Both the position numbers and the translations under genes were made by a program. A stretch of DNA of 61,790 nucleotides, from NCBI GenBank assembly GCA_023436885.1, contig JAEZHI010000037.1, forward strand, positions 1 to 61,790, given 5' to 3'. The number at the start of each line of letters is the position of its first letter. Position 1 is the first letter of the stretch. The notes below the pieces were generated by a model. That model did not search any database and was not told where the DNA came from. It saw nothing but the letters and a program-made list of their open reading frames with translations. Source of the stretch: Pseudomonadota bacterium (GTDB taxonomy: Bacteria > Pseudomonadota > Alphaproteobacteria > Rhizobiales > Pleomorphomonadaceae). Shown piece by piece: positions 16,037 through 24,922 of this stretch.

Positions 16037-17578
16037 TCATTCCGCCGCCACCAACCGCCGCGCCAGATCGCCGACGACCCGGACTCGAACTCGCAGGGGA
16101 TCGCCGGGAATATAGGCCATCGGCGTATCCTCGACGTCGAGCAGAGACAACGACGCCGGATCGGCTCCCGCATTCACTGCCTGAGCCTCGGCGAGCGATC
16201 GTGTTTCGCGGATCGCCGTCTCCCGATCGACGCCGTAATAAATGCGGTCGCACTCACCGCTCACCTGGGACATGGCCGCCCCCACCGCGTTGGCGACGCC
16301 GGCGTGCTCGATCTTGATCACCCGCGAGATGCCCGGCAGCTTGTCAGGTACCAGAAAGGCGCCTCCGCCCACGGCAATCACCGGCAGCGGCTCCGCAGAG
16401 GTTTTCATGCGATCGACCAGATCGGCAAGGCGCAGCGCAATCCAGTCGCGGCAGCTTTCAACCAGCTCCTTCGAAAGCCCCTGTACCCGCGCGGCATCCC
16501 CGAGATCGAGCAAGCCAAGGCGGACGCCGAGATCGGTCAGCGTGAGCACGTCACCGCCAGCCACCGTCGCCTTTTCGAGCAGGCAAAAGCCGACGCTGTC
16601 CGGCCCGATGCGCAAAGGATCGTTCCGGATGATGGTGCCACCGCCGAGCGCAATCGCCACGACGTCGGGCATGCGGAAAAAGGTGCGCACGCCGCCGATA
16701 TCGACCTGCGTGTTGGCCTGCCTTGGGAAGCCGGCCTGCAACATGCCGGCGTCCGTCGTGGTGCCGCCGACATCGAGGACTATTGCCTCTTCAATACCCG
16801 ACAGCAGGTGCGCGCCACGCATGCTGTTGGTCGGGCCGGACGCGAAGCAGAGCACCGGAAAGCGCTGGGCCATCTCGGCCCGCATGACCGTGCCGTCGTT
16901 CTGCGTCAGGTAAAGCGGGGCTTTCAGCCCCGACGTCGCAATCGCCTGCTCGAAGGCTGCCACGGTGCGCCTTGCGAGATCGTGCAGGGCGCTGTTCAGG
17001 ATGGTGGCGTTCTCGCGTTCGATGAGGCCGATGCGGCCGAGATCGCACGAAAGCGTTGCGGAGACCGAGGGTGCCACCTCGGCAAGGATGGCAGCCGCCT
17101 CCTTCTCACAGTCAGCGATGAGGGGAGAAAAGACAGCGGTGATGGCGACGGCGGTGATACCGCTATCGCGGATCGATAGAGCCGCCCGTCGCATGCCCTC
17201 GCGATCGAAGGCAACAATCGGCCGGCCGTCGAACTCGTGTCCACCCTCCAGCATGAAGACAGGACCGGCAACGGCAGACTTCAGATCCTCCGGCCAGTCC
17301 TGCATCGGCTCGATACTGGTGGCGGACGGCAAGCCGATGCGGATCACGGCCACTTTGGAAAGGCCGCGGCGTTCGATGACGGCGTTGGTAAAATGCGTGG
17401 TGCCGATCATCACGGCATCAACATCGAGACCACCGTCGAGCACATGAGCGAGAGCCGCCTGAACGCCGGACGTCACGTCGGCCGTCGTTGGCGTCTTGAT
17501 CGAGCGGACGATCCGGCTGCCATCGAGCAGCACGGCGTCGGTATTGGTCCCGCCGACGTCAATGCCGATACGCTTCAT
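16037..17578 (-). CDS. hyuA: HyuA-family hydantoinase/oxoprolinase subunit
   Basis: A 513-residue member of the actin-like ATPase group that includes hydantoinase A, acetone carboxylase and oxoprolinase subunits. The phosphate-binding motif is RIGIDVGGTNTDAVLLDGSR; a conserved GTTHFTNAVIER follows, and a second phosphate loop is VLDVGGTTTDAGML. It is shorter than most HyuA proteins (650-700) and no HyuB is present; DUF917 is next to it instead. The start overlaps the DUF917 stop (ATGA), so the two are coupled. It probably activates or hydrolyses a cyclic amide or carbamoyl compound imported by the same operon; the substrate is unknown. Confidence 0.85.
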   Translation of the reverse strand: MKRIGIDVGGTNTDAVLLDGSRIVRSIKTPTTADVTSGVQAALAHVLDGGLDVDAVMIGTTHFTNAVIERRGLSKVAVIRIGLPSATSIEPMQDWPEDLKSAVAGPVFMLEGGHEFDGRPIVAFDREGMRRAALSIRDSGITAVAITAVFSPLIADCEKEAAAILAEVAPSVSATLSCDLGRIGLIERENATILNSALHDLARRTVAAFEQAIATSGLKAPLYLTQNDGTVMRAEMAQRFPVLCFASGPTNSMRGAHLLSGIEEAIVLDVGGTTTDAGMLQAGFPRQANTQVDIGGVRTFFRMPDVVAIALGGGTIIRNDPLRIGPDSVGFCLLEKATVAGGDVLTLTDLGVRLGLLDLGDAARVQGLSKELVESCRDWIALRLADLVDRMKTSAEPLPVIAVGGGAFLVPDKLPGISRVIKIEHAGVANAVGAAMSQVSGECDRIYYGVDRETAIRETRSLAEAQAVNAGADPASLSLLDVEDTPMAYIPGDPLRVRVRVVGDLARRLVAAE

Positions 17579-18657
17579 GGCTGCAACTCCTCGAAGGGGA
17601 GATAATCGAAATCGTAGCCGAACGCCCTGGGACCGACGACCTTCAGGCCGGTCGGGCTGCGCATGATCGGGTCAGCGGCGAGCGCTATCACGGAGACGCG
17701 CTGGCCATAGCGGATCACTTCGGTGCCGATGGCCTCGGCACTCTCCTCGTCGAGTACGGTGATGAGGTCGGGAACCGAAGCAACGCGCTGCCCGTCCAGC
17801 AGGGCGACGGAGAACTCGTTCTGGAAATCGATGGTGAGCACACGCCCCTCAAAGGAGCCGGCGCCGGTCAGCGATACGCGACCGCGTACGAAGCCATCGG
17901 TGGTACGCCGCGATACATCCTCGACCTTGCCGGTGAACAGCAAGCGCCCAAGCGCTCCGGCAACGAGAGCCTCGACGGGGTCTCGCCCCTCGGATTTGGC
18001 ATCGAGAATCGAGCGGCCGATGGCAATGGCGCGTGTCACCGAGCGCAGGATGGCGTGCGCCTTGACCTCGGCACCCGAACGAGGAGCGGTGCACGTACCG
18101 GCGATGGAGCCAAGCTCGACCACTGTCTTGCGACCGATGCGTTCGACGCGGGTGGCGTGCTCCGCCTTGGTGATCAGCACCTCGTTGTCCCGAATGTCGG
18201 CAATGGCAAAAGGGGCCACCTTGAGACCAGCGATGGCGAAGCTTGCCATCTGGGCCTCGGGGAAGGCCCGCCCCATGGTGTCCGCATCGACGACAGGCAG
18301 ACCGAGTTCCATGCCAACCAGCATGGCAAAGAAGGCGTTCTCCCCACCGATCTCGATGGACATGATGGCGTCAAAGGGCTTGCCCGTATGGGCTTCCATC
18401 AGTCGCACCGCCCGACAAATCGACTGCGGCTCGGGCAGGCGCTCCTTGGTGACGAGGGGTGCGCCCATGATGCAGACTACGGCAACCCTGGCGTCGTCAG
18501 CCAGTTCGTCGGGATCTACGAGACGAATGCGCTTGCCGCGCCGATACTCGGCCTGGGCGCACATCAGTTCGAGCAGCGGATGATTGCCGCCTCCCGTGCC
18601 TAGAACGCCGGCACCGATCGCCAGCGCTTCCAGCTCTTCGTATTCAATTTCGCGCAT
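17575..18657 (-). CDS. DUF917 family protein (HyuA partner)
   Basis: A 360-residue protein of the DUF917 family: start EYEELEALAIGAGVLGTGGG, then MSIEIGGENAFFAMLVGMEL, VDADTMGRAFPEAQM and a C-terminal DLITVLDEESAEAIGTEVIR. DUF917 proteins are commonly paired with HyuA-like proteins and may supply the missing subunit of an ATP-dependent amidohydrolase. It overlaps the next gene by four bases and follows the transporter ATPase by 23 bases, so it is part of the same operon. No activity is established for the family, as far as I know. Confidence 0.85.
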   Translation of the reverse strand: MREIEYEELEALAIGAGVLGTGGGNHPLLELMCAQAEYRRGKRIRLVDPDELADDARVAVVCIMGAPLVTKERLPEPQSICRAVRLMEAHTGKPFDAIMSIEIGGENAFFAMLVGMELGLPVVDADTMGRAFPEAQMASFAIAGLKVAPFAIADIRDNEVLITKAEHATRVERIGRKTVVELGSIAGTCTAPRSGAEVKAHAILRSVTRAIAIGRSILDAKSEGRDPVEALVAGALGRLLFTGKVEDVSRRTTDGFVRGRVSLTGAGSFEGRVLTIDFQNEFSVALLDGQRVASVPDLITVLDEESAEAIGTEVIRYGQRVSVIALAADPIMRSPTGLKVVGPRAFGYDFDYLPFEELQP

Positions 18658-18680
18658 GTGATTATTCTGTCGTGCGAGTA

Positions 18681-19763
18681 TCAGGCGTCGACCAGCCAGA
18701 CCGCTTGGGTCGGCCAGGAGAATGTTGCAGGGCGGCCGCGCTCCGGTGGATCGAGAGCGGCGCTTTGGTGGGCGACAAGGCGTCGGCCGTCCGGCAGACG
18801 CCCGACGATCTGGGTGATCGCGCCCGAGAACAGCAGTTCCTCGACGACGGCGTCGAGATGGAAGTCGGAACTGCCGGCAGGAACCGACCCGACGGTTACC
18901 GTCTCGGGTCGAACGACCAACGCGACACGGGCGCCGGGTTGTCTTGCGCCGATCTGCTCGGCCGACAGGCGCCCTTGGTAAGCAAGGCCGGCTGCCTCGA
19001 CGGTGCCATCATGGCGCAACTGAGCGTCGAACAGATTGGCGTTGCCGACAAAATCGGCGACGAAGCGGGTGGCGGGCCGGCGATAGAGATTTTCGGGAGT
19101 GTCGAACTGCTCCAGTACGCCACCGTTCATCACCGCAATGAGGTCGGACAGTGTCAGCGCCTCTTCCTGATCATGCGTCACGGCGACAAAGGTCAAACCC
19201 AGGTCCCTATGGATGGTCTTGAGCTCGGCCTGCATCTGTTTGCGCAGCTTGAGATCGAGCGCGCCGAGCGGTTCATCGAGCAACAGTACCGAGGGACGGA
19301 CGATCAACGCCCTGCCGAGCGCCACGCGCTGCGCCTGCCCGCCGGAAATCTGCCCGACGCGACGGGCACCGAAGCCCTTGAGACTCAAGAGCTCCAGCAT
19401 GGCTTCGACGCGAGCCGCGATCTCCGGCTTCGGCGTCTTGCGCATGCGCAGCCCGAAGGCGATGTTTTGCGCCACCGTGCGGTGGGGAAACAGCGCATAG
19501 TCCTGGAAGACCATTGCCGTATCGCGGTGGTAGGGCGGCGTGCCCACCACCGACTTGCCGCCGATCAGGACATCGCCGGAACTCGGCGTCACGAAGCCCG
19601 AGATCATTCGAAGGAGCGTCGATTTGCCGCAACCCGACGGACCGAGAATGGTGACGAAAGCGCCTCTCGGAATGACCATTGAAAGATCGCGAACGGCGGA
19701 CGACGGGCCATAGTGCTTGCTGACGCCGATGAGTTCGACCGCGTTGGGGGGAAGTTCAGTCAT
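18681..19763 (-). CDS. ABC transporter ATPase, spermidine/putrescine (PotA) type
   Basis: A 360-residue ATPase. Walker A is GPSGCGKSTL, the Q-loop is MVFQDYALFPH, the signature is ISGGQAQRVALGRAL, Walker B is VLLLDEPLGALD and the switch His is in AVTHDQEEA. Residues 240-355 form the TOBE regulatory domain. It belongs to the polyamine/opine/iron (PotA) subfamily. It stands 3 bases after the permease gene and is followed by DUF917, so the importer feeds the HyuA/DUF917 enzymes. Confidence 0.93.
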   Translation of the reverse strand: MTELPPNAVELIGVSKHYGPSSAVRDLSMVIPRGAFVTILGPSGCGKSTLLRMISGFVTPSSGDVLIGGKSVVGTPPYHRDTAMVFQDYALFPHRTVAQNIAFGLRMRKTPKPEIAARVEAMLELLSLKGFGARRVGQISGGQAQRVALGRALIVRPSVLLLDEPLGALDLKLRKQMQAELKTIHRDLGLTFVAVTHDQEEALTLSDLIAVMNGGVLEQFDTPENLYRRPATRFVADFVGNANLFDAQLRHDGTVEAAGLAYQGRLSAEQIGARQPGARVALVVRPETVTVGSVPAGSSDFHLDAVVEELLFSGAITQIVGRLPDGRRLVAHQSAALDPPERGRPATFSWPTQAVWLVDA

Positions 19764-19766
19764 CGG

Positions 19767-20570
19767 TCAATTCTCGGTTTCGCGCCGCTGCTGGCCAAGG
19801 ATCCAGATCTGAGCGGACACGCTGACGGTCAGCGTCACCAGGATCACGAGCGCCGAGAGGGCGTATATTTTGGGGGAGATGACCTGCCTGAGCGAGGTCC
19901 AGATGGCGATCGGCAGCGTGTCGGCAAATCCGGCTAGGAACCAGGCCACCACGAACTCGCCAAAGGCATCGGTGAAAGCCAGAAGGAGAACCGCGATCAG
20001 CGCCGGACTGACGAGGGGCAGGATCACCTCACGGAAGGTGGCAAACTCATCCGCGCCGAGGTTCATGGCCGCCTCGATGTAGCTGCGGCGGAAGCCGAGG
20101 AACCGGGAGTAGAGCATCAGCGTGGCGTAGCTCGAGGTCATGGTGGTGTGGGCGAGAACGATTGCCGGTTCGCCGATCAGATCGGGGGCGAAGCGAAAGA
20201 GCACCGTAAGGCCAAGGCCCAAAACCAGCTGAGGCAGAACCACCGGCCCGAGGACGAGGCAAAGGACAGCCGACTTCATCTTCAACGGTCGCCAGGCGAG
20301 GACCATCGCCGCCGGCATGGCCAGCGCCGTGGAAAGTACCGCTGCCATCAGCGCCAGCCTGATACTGGTGAGAAGAGAGCCGACAAGCTTGGGGTCGGCG
20401 AGGCTGGTGCCGAACCAATCCAGCGTGAGGGCGTCGAGCGGCAGGCCAGGAATGGCCTTTGCGTCGAAGGCGAACAGGACGATGACCGCCATCGGCAGAT
20501 AAAGGAACATGTAGAGCAGGACGGCGTAGACAGGCAGCGCGGCGCTGCGGGGGGTCTTGGCGAGGTTCAT
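19767..20570 (-). CDS. ABC transporter permease, PotC type
   Basis: A 267-residue inner-membrane permease with about six membrane helices; the first is YAVLLYMFLYLPMAVIVLFA. The EAA loop reads YIEAAMNLGADEFATFREVI and contacts the ATPase. The start at 20570 is set by an ATGA overlap with the preceding permease; the frame to 20603 would intrude into that gene. It pairs with the PotB-type protein and the ATPase to form the importer. Confidence 0.92.
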   Translation of the reverse strand: MNLAKTPRSAALPVYAVLLYMFLYLPMAVIVLFAFDAKAIPGLPLDALTLDWFGTSLADPKLVGSLLTSIRLALMAAVLSTALAMPAAMVLAWRPLKMKSAVLCLVLGPVVLPQLVLGLGLTVLFRFAPDLIGEPAIVLAHTTMTSSYATLMLYSRFLGFRRSYIEAAMNLGADEFATFREVILPLVSPALIAVLLLAFTDAFGEFVVAWFLAGFADTLPIAIWTSLRQVISPKIYALSALVILVTLTVSVSAQIWILGQQRRETEN

Positions 20571-21457
20571 GGCCCAACCTCCCCGCTCGCCTTGCGGATC
20601 CACTTCATGGACAGGGCGAGGGCTGTCAGTACCAGGACAAGAAGGATGACGGCCATAGCCGCGCCGCTCGGCCAGTCCAGCCGGCGCTGGAACTCGTCCT
20701 GAATGATCTGCGACAGCATCAATTGCTTGCCACCGCCCAAGAGGGCCGGCGTCACGAACTCCCCGAGGCCAAAAACGAAGCAGAAGACGGCCCCGACTAC
20801 CAGACCGGGCACCGATAGTGGCAGCGTCACCTCAAGAAAAGCTCGAAACGGGCTGGCGTTGAGATCCTTGGCAGCGTCGATCCAACTGTCATGAATGTTG
20901 CCAATTGCCGCATAGAGAGGCAGCACGTAGAGCGGAAGATAGGCATAGATCAGCCCGATCGCCGTCGAGATGGGCGAGTAGAGCAGGAAGCCGAGTGGCT
21001 CGTGCACAATTCCGAGCTCGATCAGAGCCTGGTTGATGACCCCATGCTCGCCAAGCAGCAGCCGCCATGCCGAGACCCTCATGACGATGCTGACCCAGAA
21101 GGGCGCAATGACCGCCACCAGCAGCAACCCCCGCCAGCGGCCGGCCTTTTTCGCAATGAAGTAGGCGACCGGATAGGCCAGCACGGCACAGGCGATGGCG
21201 ACGAAGGCTGCCGTTTCGACCGACAGCAGCAGGGACCGCCAAACCGCAGGTCGCGAAAAGATGGCGAGATAGTTGTCGAATGTGAAGGTCGGGACCAGCT
21301 TGTAGTTCTGCGTCCGCCAGACGCTGAGCCCAAGGAGGAGCAGCACCGGCAGGACGAAGAACAGTAGCTGCCACAGCACGAGCGGCAGGATGCCGGCCGC
21401 GGGCAGGATCGACCGGGGCAGCAGGGGCCGCCTATTTGCTTGAAGGTTTGTCATCAC
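20567..21457 (-). CDS. ABC transporter permease, PotB type
   Basis: A 296-residue permease with six predicted helices. The N-terminal helix is LPLVLWQLLFFVLPVLLLLG and the EAA loop reads WIDAAKDLNASPFRAFLEVT. It overlaps the racemase gene by four bases upstream and the PotC-type gene by four bases downstream, showing tight translational coupling. Role: one half of the membrane channel of the polyamine-type importer. Confidence 0.92.
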   Translation of the reverse strand: MMTNLQANRRPLLPRSILPAAGILPLVLWQLLFFVLPVLLLLGLSVWRTQNYKLVPTFTFDNYLAIFSRPAVWRSLLLSVETAAFVAIACAVLAYPVAYFIAKKAGRWRGLLLVAVIAPFWVSIVMRVSAWRLLLGEHGVINQALIELGIVHEPLGFLLYSPISTAIGLIYAYLPLYVLPLYAAIGNIHDSWIDAAKDLNASPFRAFLEVTLPLSVPGLVVGAVFCFVFGLGEFVTPALLGGGKQLMLSQIIQDEFQRRLDWPSGAAMAVILLVLVLTALALSMKWIRKASGEVGP

Positions 21458-22185
21458 GCAAAAGCGTACTCGGTTCGCGCGAACGCCGGACGAGGATAGG
21501 TGAGCTTTGACGGACGGAGACCGGTGGCAACCATGGCCCGCGCGATATGCAGCGCGGCCTTGCCCGGATCGATCACCGGAATGAACACGCCAAACCGTGC
21601 CTTCAACGCCTCCTCGACGGCAAGCGCCATGTCGAAGCCCGTCCCGGTGCAGCCCATGACGAAAGCTTCAGCGCCATCGCGCTCAACCGCATCGATGCTT
21701 TCGGCGATGATGTGCTCGACGCAGCTTTTGTCGAGCGCCAGCACGCTGGCGCCTGCCGCACGAACCGAGGCGAGATTGCGCTCCAACCCATAGCGGCCGA
21801 CGACCCTGCGGATCAGCGGGAACAAAGGCTTCTCGGTGATGAACACCGTGAACCGGTTGGACAGCATCGCCGCCAGGTGCAGCGATGCCTCCCCCTCGCC
21901 GACGATGGGAATCGACACCAGTTCGCGGGCGCCGGAAAGGCCCGGATCGGTGAAGCATGCGATGGTGCAGGCGTCGACACCGTCCGCCTCCGCTTCGCGA
22001 GCAAGGCGCATGACTTCCGGCGCCGCAAGCGCCGAGTCGAACTCGGCCTCGATGGAGTTCGTTCCCCGCATCAAGGGAACGGCGGAGATCTCGACGCCGT
22101 CGCCTGCGAACGAGCGATATTCCATCTCCGCCTTGCCGACCAGCTCCTTGCTGTCAAGAACCGGCACTATGACCCGAATATGCAT
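21454..22185 (-). CDS. Aspartate/glutamate/hydantoin racemase family protein
   Basis: A 243-residue protein with the two-cysteine racemase plan: the first Cys is in GVDACTIACFTDPGL and the second in AFVMGCTGTGFDMA. The GEGEASLHLAAMLSNRFTVF segment is typical of hydantoin and arylmalonate relatives. It could racemise a substituted hydantoin or amino acid so that both enantiomers enter the pathway, or decarboxylate a malonate. It lies between the binding protein and the permeases and is coupled to the latter by ATGA. Confidence 0.85.
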   Translation of the reverse strand: MHIRVIVPVLDSKELVGKAEMEYRSFAGDGVEISAVPLMRGTNSIEAEFDSALAAPEVMRLAREAEADGVDACTIACFTDPGLSGARELVSIPIVGEGEASLHLAAMLSNRFTVFITEKPLFPLIRRVVGRYGLERNLASVRAAGASVLALDKSCVEHIIAESIDAVERDGAEAFVMGCTGTGFDMALAVEEALKARFGVFIPVIDPGKAALHIARAMVATGLRPSKLTYPRPAFARTEYAFA

Positions 22186-22194
22186 CGAACCGCC

Positions 22195-23355
22195 TCAGCC
22201 CATCTTGAAGGATTGCCAGGCATCGGCCCAGGCATTTTCGTCAACCGGAGCAAGGCTCATCGAGCACTTGGAAACCCACTCTTCCATCATGTCGAGGCCG
22301 AGGGCCTTGACCTGTTCGGCGGTGAGCAGATCCTTCACCTTCGAGTTGGTCACCGCGAACTTGTCGGCACCCCAGGCCATCTGCTTCATTGCCTTGGCCG
22401 AGGTCATGTAGTCGATATAGGCGAGCGCCGATGCCAGATGCTCGGTGCCGCGTACGATCTGCAGGGTCTCCATCCACATGGCGCCCCCCTGCTTGGGGAT
22501 GGCGAGATCGACATTGGCGCCGTTGAGGCGAGCGGTGGTCCGAACGTTGTCGCTCGATGAACCCCACACCATCCAGGCCTCGCGGTTGGCAAGGTCGGTC
22601 TTCACGGTTCCCATGTCGGCCTGCAAGGCCCGCATGTTGGGCCGGAAGGCCATCATCTTGTCGAGGATCTTCTTGAGATCGTCGCCGGTGGCCTCCTCGG
22701 GCTTTGCCAGTCCGATCCACTTGCCGGCCATCCAGAGATAGAGTTCGGGCCAGTCGATGATCTCGACGCGCTCCTTGAGCGAAGCATCCCAGGCGAGCTC
22801 CGCATCAGCGGCAGCTTCGGCGGAGATCTTGTCCGGCCAGTAGACAAAACCGTTGACGCCGAAGCGGGTCGGAATGCTGTAGACCTGTCCATCGACCAAC
22901 GTCTCGGGGCGTCCCTTGAACATCGGGATGGTCTCGCTCAGCGAAGACAGCTTGCTCGTGTCGATCGGCAATGTCAGGCCGGCGGCCGCGAACTTGGAGG
23001 TCCAGACAGCATCGGGGTTGATCACGTCGAACTTGGTGCCACCCGCCTGAACCAGGCTCAACTGGGCGCCGTTGCTCTCGGCTTCCTTGACGTTGAGCTC
23101 CACGCCGGTCAGCTTGGTGAAGCCGGCCATCAAGTCCGGGTCGTCGTATCCTGCCCAGGCGAGCACATTGAGTGGGCCGGTCAGCTTGGTGTCGCCAGCA
23201 TAAGCCGGCTTTGTGAAATCAACCTGCGAGGCGATGGTTGCGAACATGGTCGCCTGCGCGCCAAAGCGCAGAACGTCACGACGGCTGAGCGCGCCGCCAT
23301 TCAAGAAGCGAGAGCGAAATTCGGGCATGCGGTCGTTCCCCATTTTCGGAGGCAT
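22195..23355 (-). CDS. Extracellular solute-binding protein (PotD type) with Tat signal
   Basis: A 386-residue periplasmic binding protein of the spermidine/putrescine group. The N-terminus carries a twin-arginine signal, LSRRDVLRFGAQ, followed by a hydrophobic stretch and a likely cleavage site near PAYA. The mature part starts LNVLAWAGYDDPDLMAGFTK, typical of PotD-like proteins. Tat export suggests folding in the cytoplasm. Start choice is open: ATG 23355 is two bases from AGGAGG and lies inside a hairpin; ATG 23328 (MPEFRSR) also gives a good signal peptide. First gene of the transport/HyuA operon. Confidence 0.88.
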   Translation of the reverse strand: MPPKMGNDRMPEFRSRFLNGGALSRRDVLRFGAQATMFATIASQVDFTKPAYAGDTKLTGPLNVLAWAGYDDPDLMAGFTKLTGVELNVKEAESNGAQLSLVQAGGTKFDVINPDAVWTSKFAAAGLTLPIDTSKLSSLSETIPMFKGRPETLVDGQVYSIPTRFGVNGFVYWPDKISAEAAADAELAWDASLKERVEIIDWPELYLWMAGKWIGLAKPEEATGDDLKKILDKMMAFRPNMRALQADMGTVKTDLANREAWMVWGSSSDNVRTTARLNGANVDLAIPKQGGAMWMETLQIVRGTEHLASALAYIDYMTSAKAMKQMAWGADKFAVTNSKVKDLLTAEQVKALGLDMMEEWVSKCSMSLAPVDENAWADAWQSFKMG

Positions 23356-23362
23356 CGCCTCC
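23348..23362 (-). promoter_or_regulatory. Hairpin covering ribosome site and start of the binding-protein gene
   Basis: On the coding strand GGAGGC-GAT-GCCTCC folds into a perfect six-base-pair stem. The left arm is the Shine-Dalgarno sequence and the ATG at 23355 begins at the loop. If this start is used, initiation is likely sequestered unless the stem is opened. Confidence 0.5.
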
Positions 23363-23513
23363 TTATTTATGGGCTCAGTATAGTTCCATAGAGAACGCGC
23401 CTGCCATAGTGACCGCAGTCACCGTTCCGCTGGCCTGCTACCGCTCGCCCAGCCAGCGGCAATGGCACGGAATCTGCTTTCATTGCCTGCAAAGAACAGG
23501 CGCCGAGGCACCG

Positions 23514-24548
23514 ATGGCGATGGGTGAACAGGAACACGATTTTGATTTCCCAACCGGCTTTGGCCAGGGCATGGCGCGGGCGATTGCGAGCATCGGCCGC
23601 CATGATTTCTACGAAGCGGTCATTGGGGTCGTTGCCCCGCTGATCCCTTGCGATTTCTGGATCGTCGCCCGTTATGAAGCATCGGCGCGGCCCCGGATTA
23701 TTTCCGAAACCGGCATGGCGCCCCAGGCCAAATCCGCCTATGCCGACGGCCTCTGGCATCTCGACCCTCTTTCGCAAGAGGGGGCCGCGACCATAGAAGG
23801 CCATCGAGCGATTAGCCTGACCTCCCTGCGCGAACGAGGCGAATTGCACCGCGCATATGCGCGATATCTCGACGTCGATCTCGGCATCGCCGATGAGCTG
23901 GCGCTGCTGTTGCCGCTGCACGACCAGAGCTTCCTGGCGCTCTGTCTCGATCGGCATCGCCAGGCGTTCTCCGATCGCGAGATACGCCTCGCTTCCGAGG
24001 TTCTCGACATCCTCCAGGAAATGCACCGACAGCATGTGATCCGCTCGCTTGAGCGACAGGTTTCGCTGGCGATGTGTGCCTATGGCGAACGCCCCCCGGA
24101 AATGATGATACTGTCACCGGGCAAGACGCGCCTTTACCAGTCGGATGGCTGGACGGACGCGGCCCGCCAGGCGTTCGACCGGGAGACCTTGCCCGCCCAT
24201 GTACTGAACGGCGACTGCGGGATGGTTCAGGCCAACGGTGGCTGGTCGCTGCTTCGGCTCGACTGCCGCGAGGCCGATGCCGTTCTGGACGGAGCCGACG
24301 TGTTGTTGCTCCGCAAGGAAGCTAGCGATCTTTCAGATCGGCTGGACCGCTTTGCCCGCCAGCACGGGCTGACCGAGCGACAGACACAGATCGTCCGCCT
24401 GTCTCTTGAAGGACATCACAATGCGTCGATTGCCCGCCGGCTTGCTCTTTCCGTCGGCGGCGTCAAGAACCACAAGCTGCGCATCTATGACAAGCTCGAC
24501 ATCACGAGCGAGCGCGAACTCATGGCCGCCCTGATGCTTGGATCCTGA
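23514..24548 (+). CDS. LuxR family transcriptional regulator, probable operon controller
   Basis: About 344 residues. The C-terminal 60 hold the LuxR helix-turn-helix (GLTERQTQIVRLSLEGHHNA, IARRLALSVGGVKNHKLRIY). The N-terminal region looks like a GAF/PAS-like sensor. The frame reaches 23409, but ATG 23514 has GAGG six bases upstream and avoids the divergent promoter. It is divergent from the binding protein of the HyuA operon and upstream of the two PLP genes, so it probably responds to the imported compound. Confidence 0.82.
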   Translation: MAMGEQEHDFDFPTGFGQGMARAIASIGRHDFYEAVIGVVAPLIPCDFWIVARYEASARPRIISETGMAPQAKSAYADGLWHLDPLSQEGAATIEGHRAISLTSLRERGELHRAYARYLDVDLGIADELALLLPLHDQSFLALCLDRHRQAFSDREIRLASEVLDILQEMHRQHVIRSLERQVSLAMCAYGERPPEMMILSPGKTRLYQSDGWTDAARQAFDRETLPAHVLNGDCGMVQANGGWSLLRLDCREADAVLDGADVLLLRKEASDLSDRLDRFARQHGLTERQTQIVRLSLEGHHNASIARRLALSVGGVKNHKLRIYDKLDITSERELMAALMLGS

Positions 24549-24922
24549 GGTCCAGCCGAGAGGGGCTCTGTTCAGAACCGCCGGTCATGAAGCCGGAAAC
24601 ACACCCTGCTTCGCGCGCGGCGCAGTCCATACGGAACATATCGCACTTGCCCTCGGTGCCCATTCCCATGCTGAGGTGTGAGCTTCGTTGCGGTTGCGGC
24701 ATATCAAGTCGCGGATCGCCGAACTAAGTCATCTTGATTTTGGCAGGTTAACCTGCCCGATCATGGTCACCTACCCTCGCTGGGGCATCTTGTCATGCGC
24801 GGGTGGTGTGCTTGTGAGTGGCCGAACTGATGCCGGCGAACGCTCACAGGCCACAGAAACGGAAGCGGGAAGCGCCATGACATGCATGGCCAGCACCAAG
24901 ATTTGACGAGGGGATAGAGACA
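24549..24922. other. Leader/promoter region of the PLP enzyme pair
   Basis: No gene is supported in this 374-base stretch. It contains a perfect 16-bp palindrome (listed separately) about 165 bases before the next start, and a GAGGGG ribosome site just before the ATG at 24923. Confidence 0.5.
24742..24757. promoter_or_regulatory. Perfect 16-bp palindrome GGCAGGTTAACCTGCC
   Basis: This self-complementary site has no spacer and lies between the LuxR gene and the PLP pair, as expected of a dimeric regulator's operator. The adjacent LuxR-type protein is the obvious candidate to bind it. Confidence 0.6.

Noticed and set aside
15956..17179. 407-codon open frame on the plus strand
   Set aside because: It is antisense to the HyuA gene, whose phosphate-binding motifs are intact, and reads as an Arg/His-rich low-complexity product.
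18672..19682. 336-codon open frame on the plus strand
   Set aside because: It is antisense to the PotA-type ATPase, which has all ATPase motifs; the product resembles no protein.
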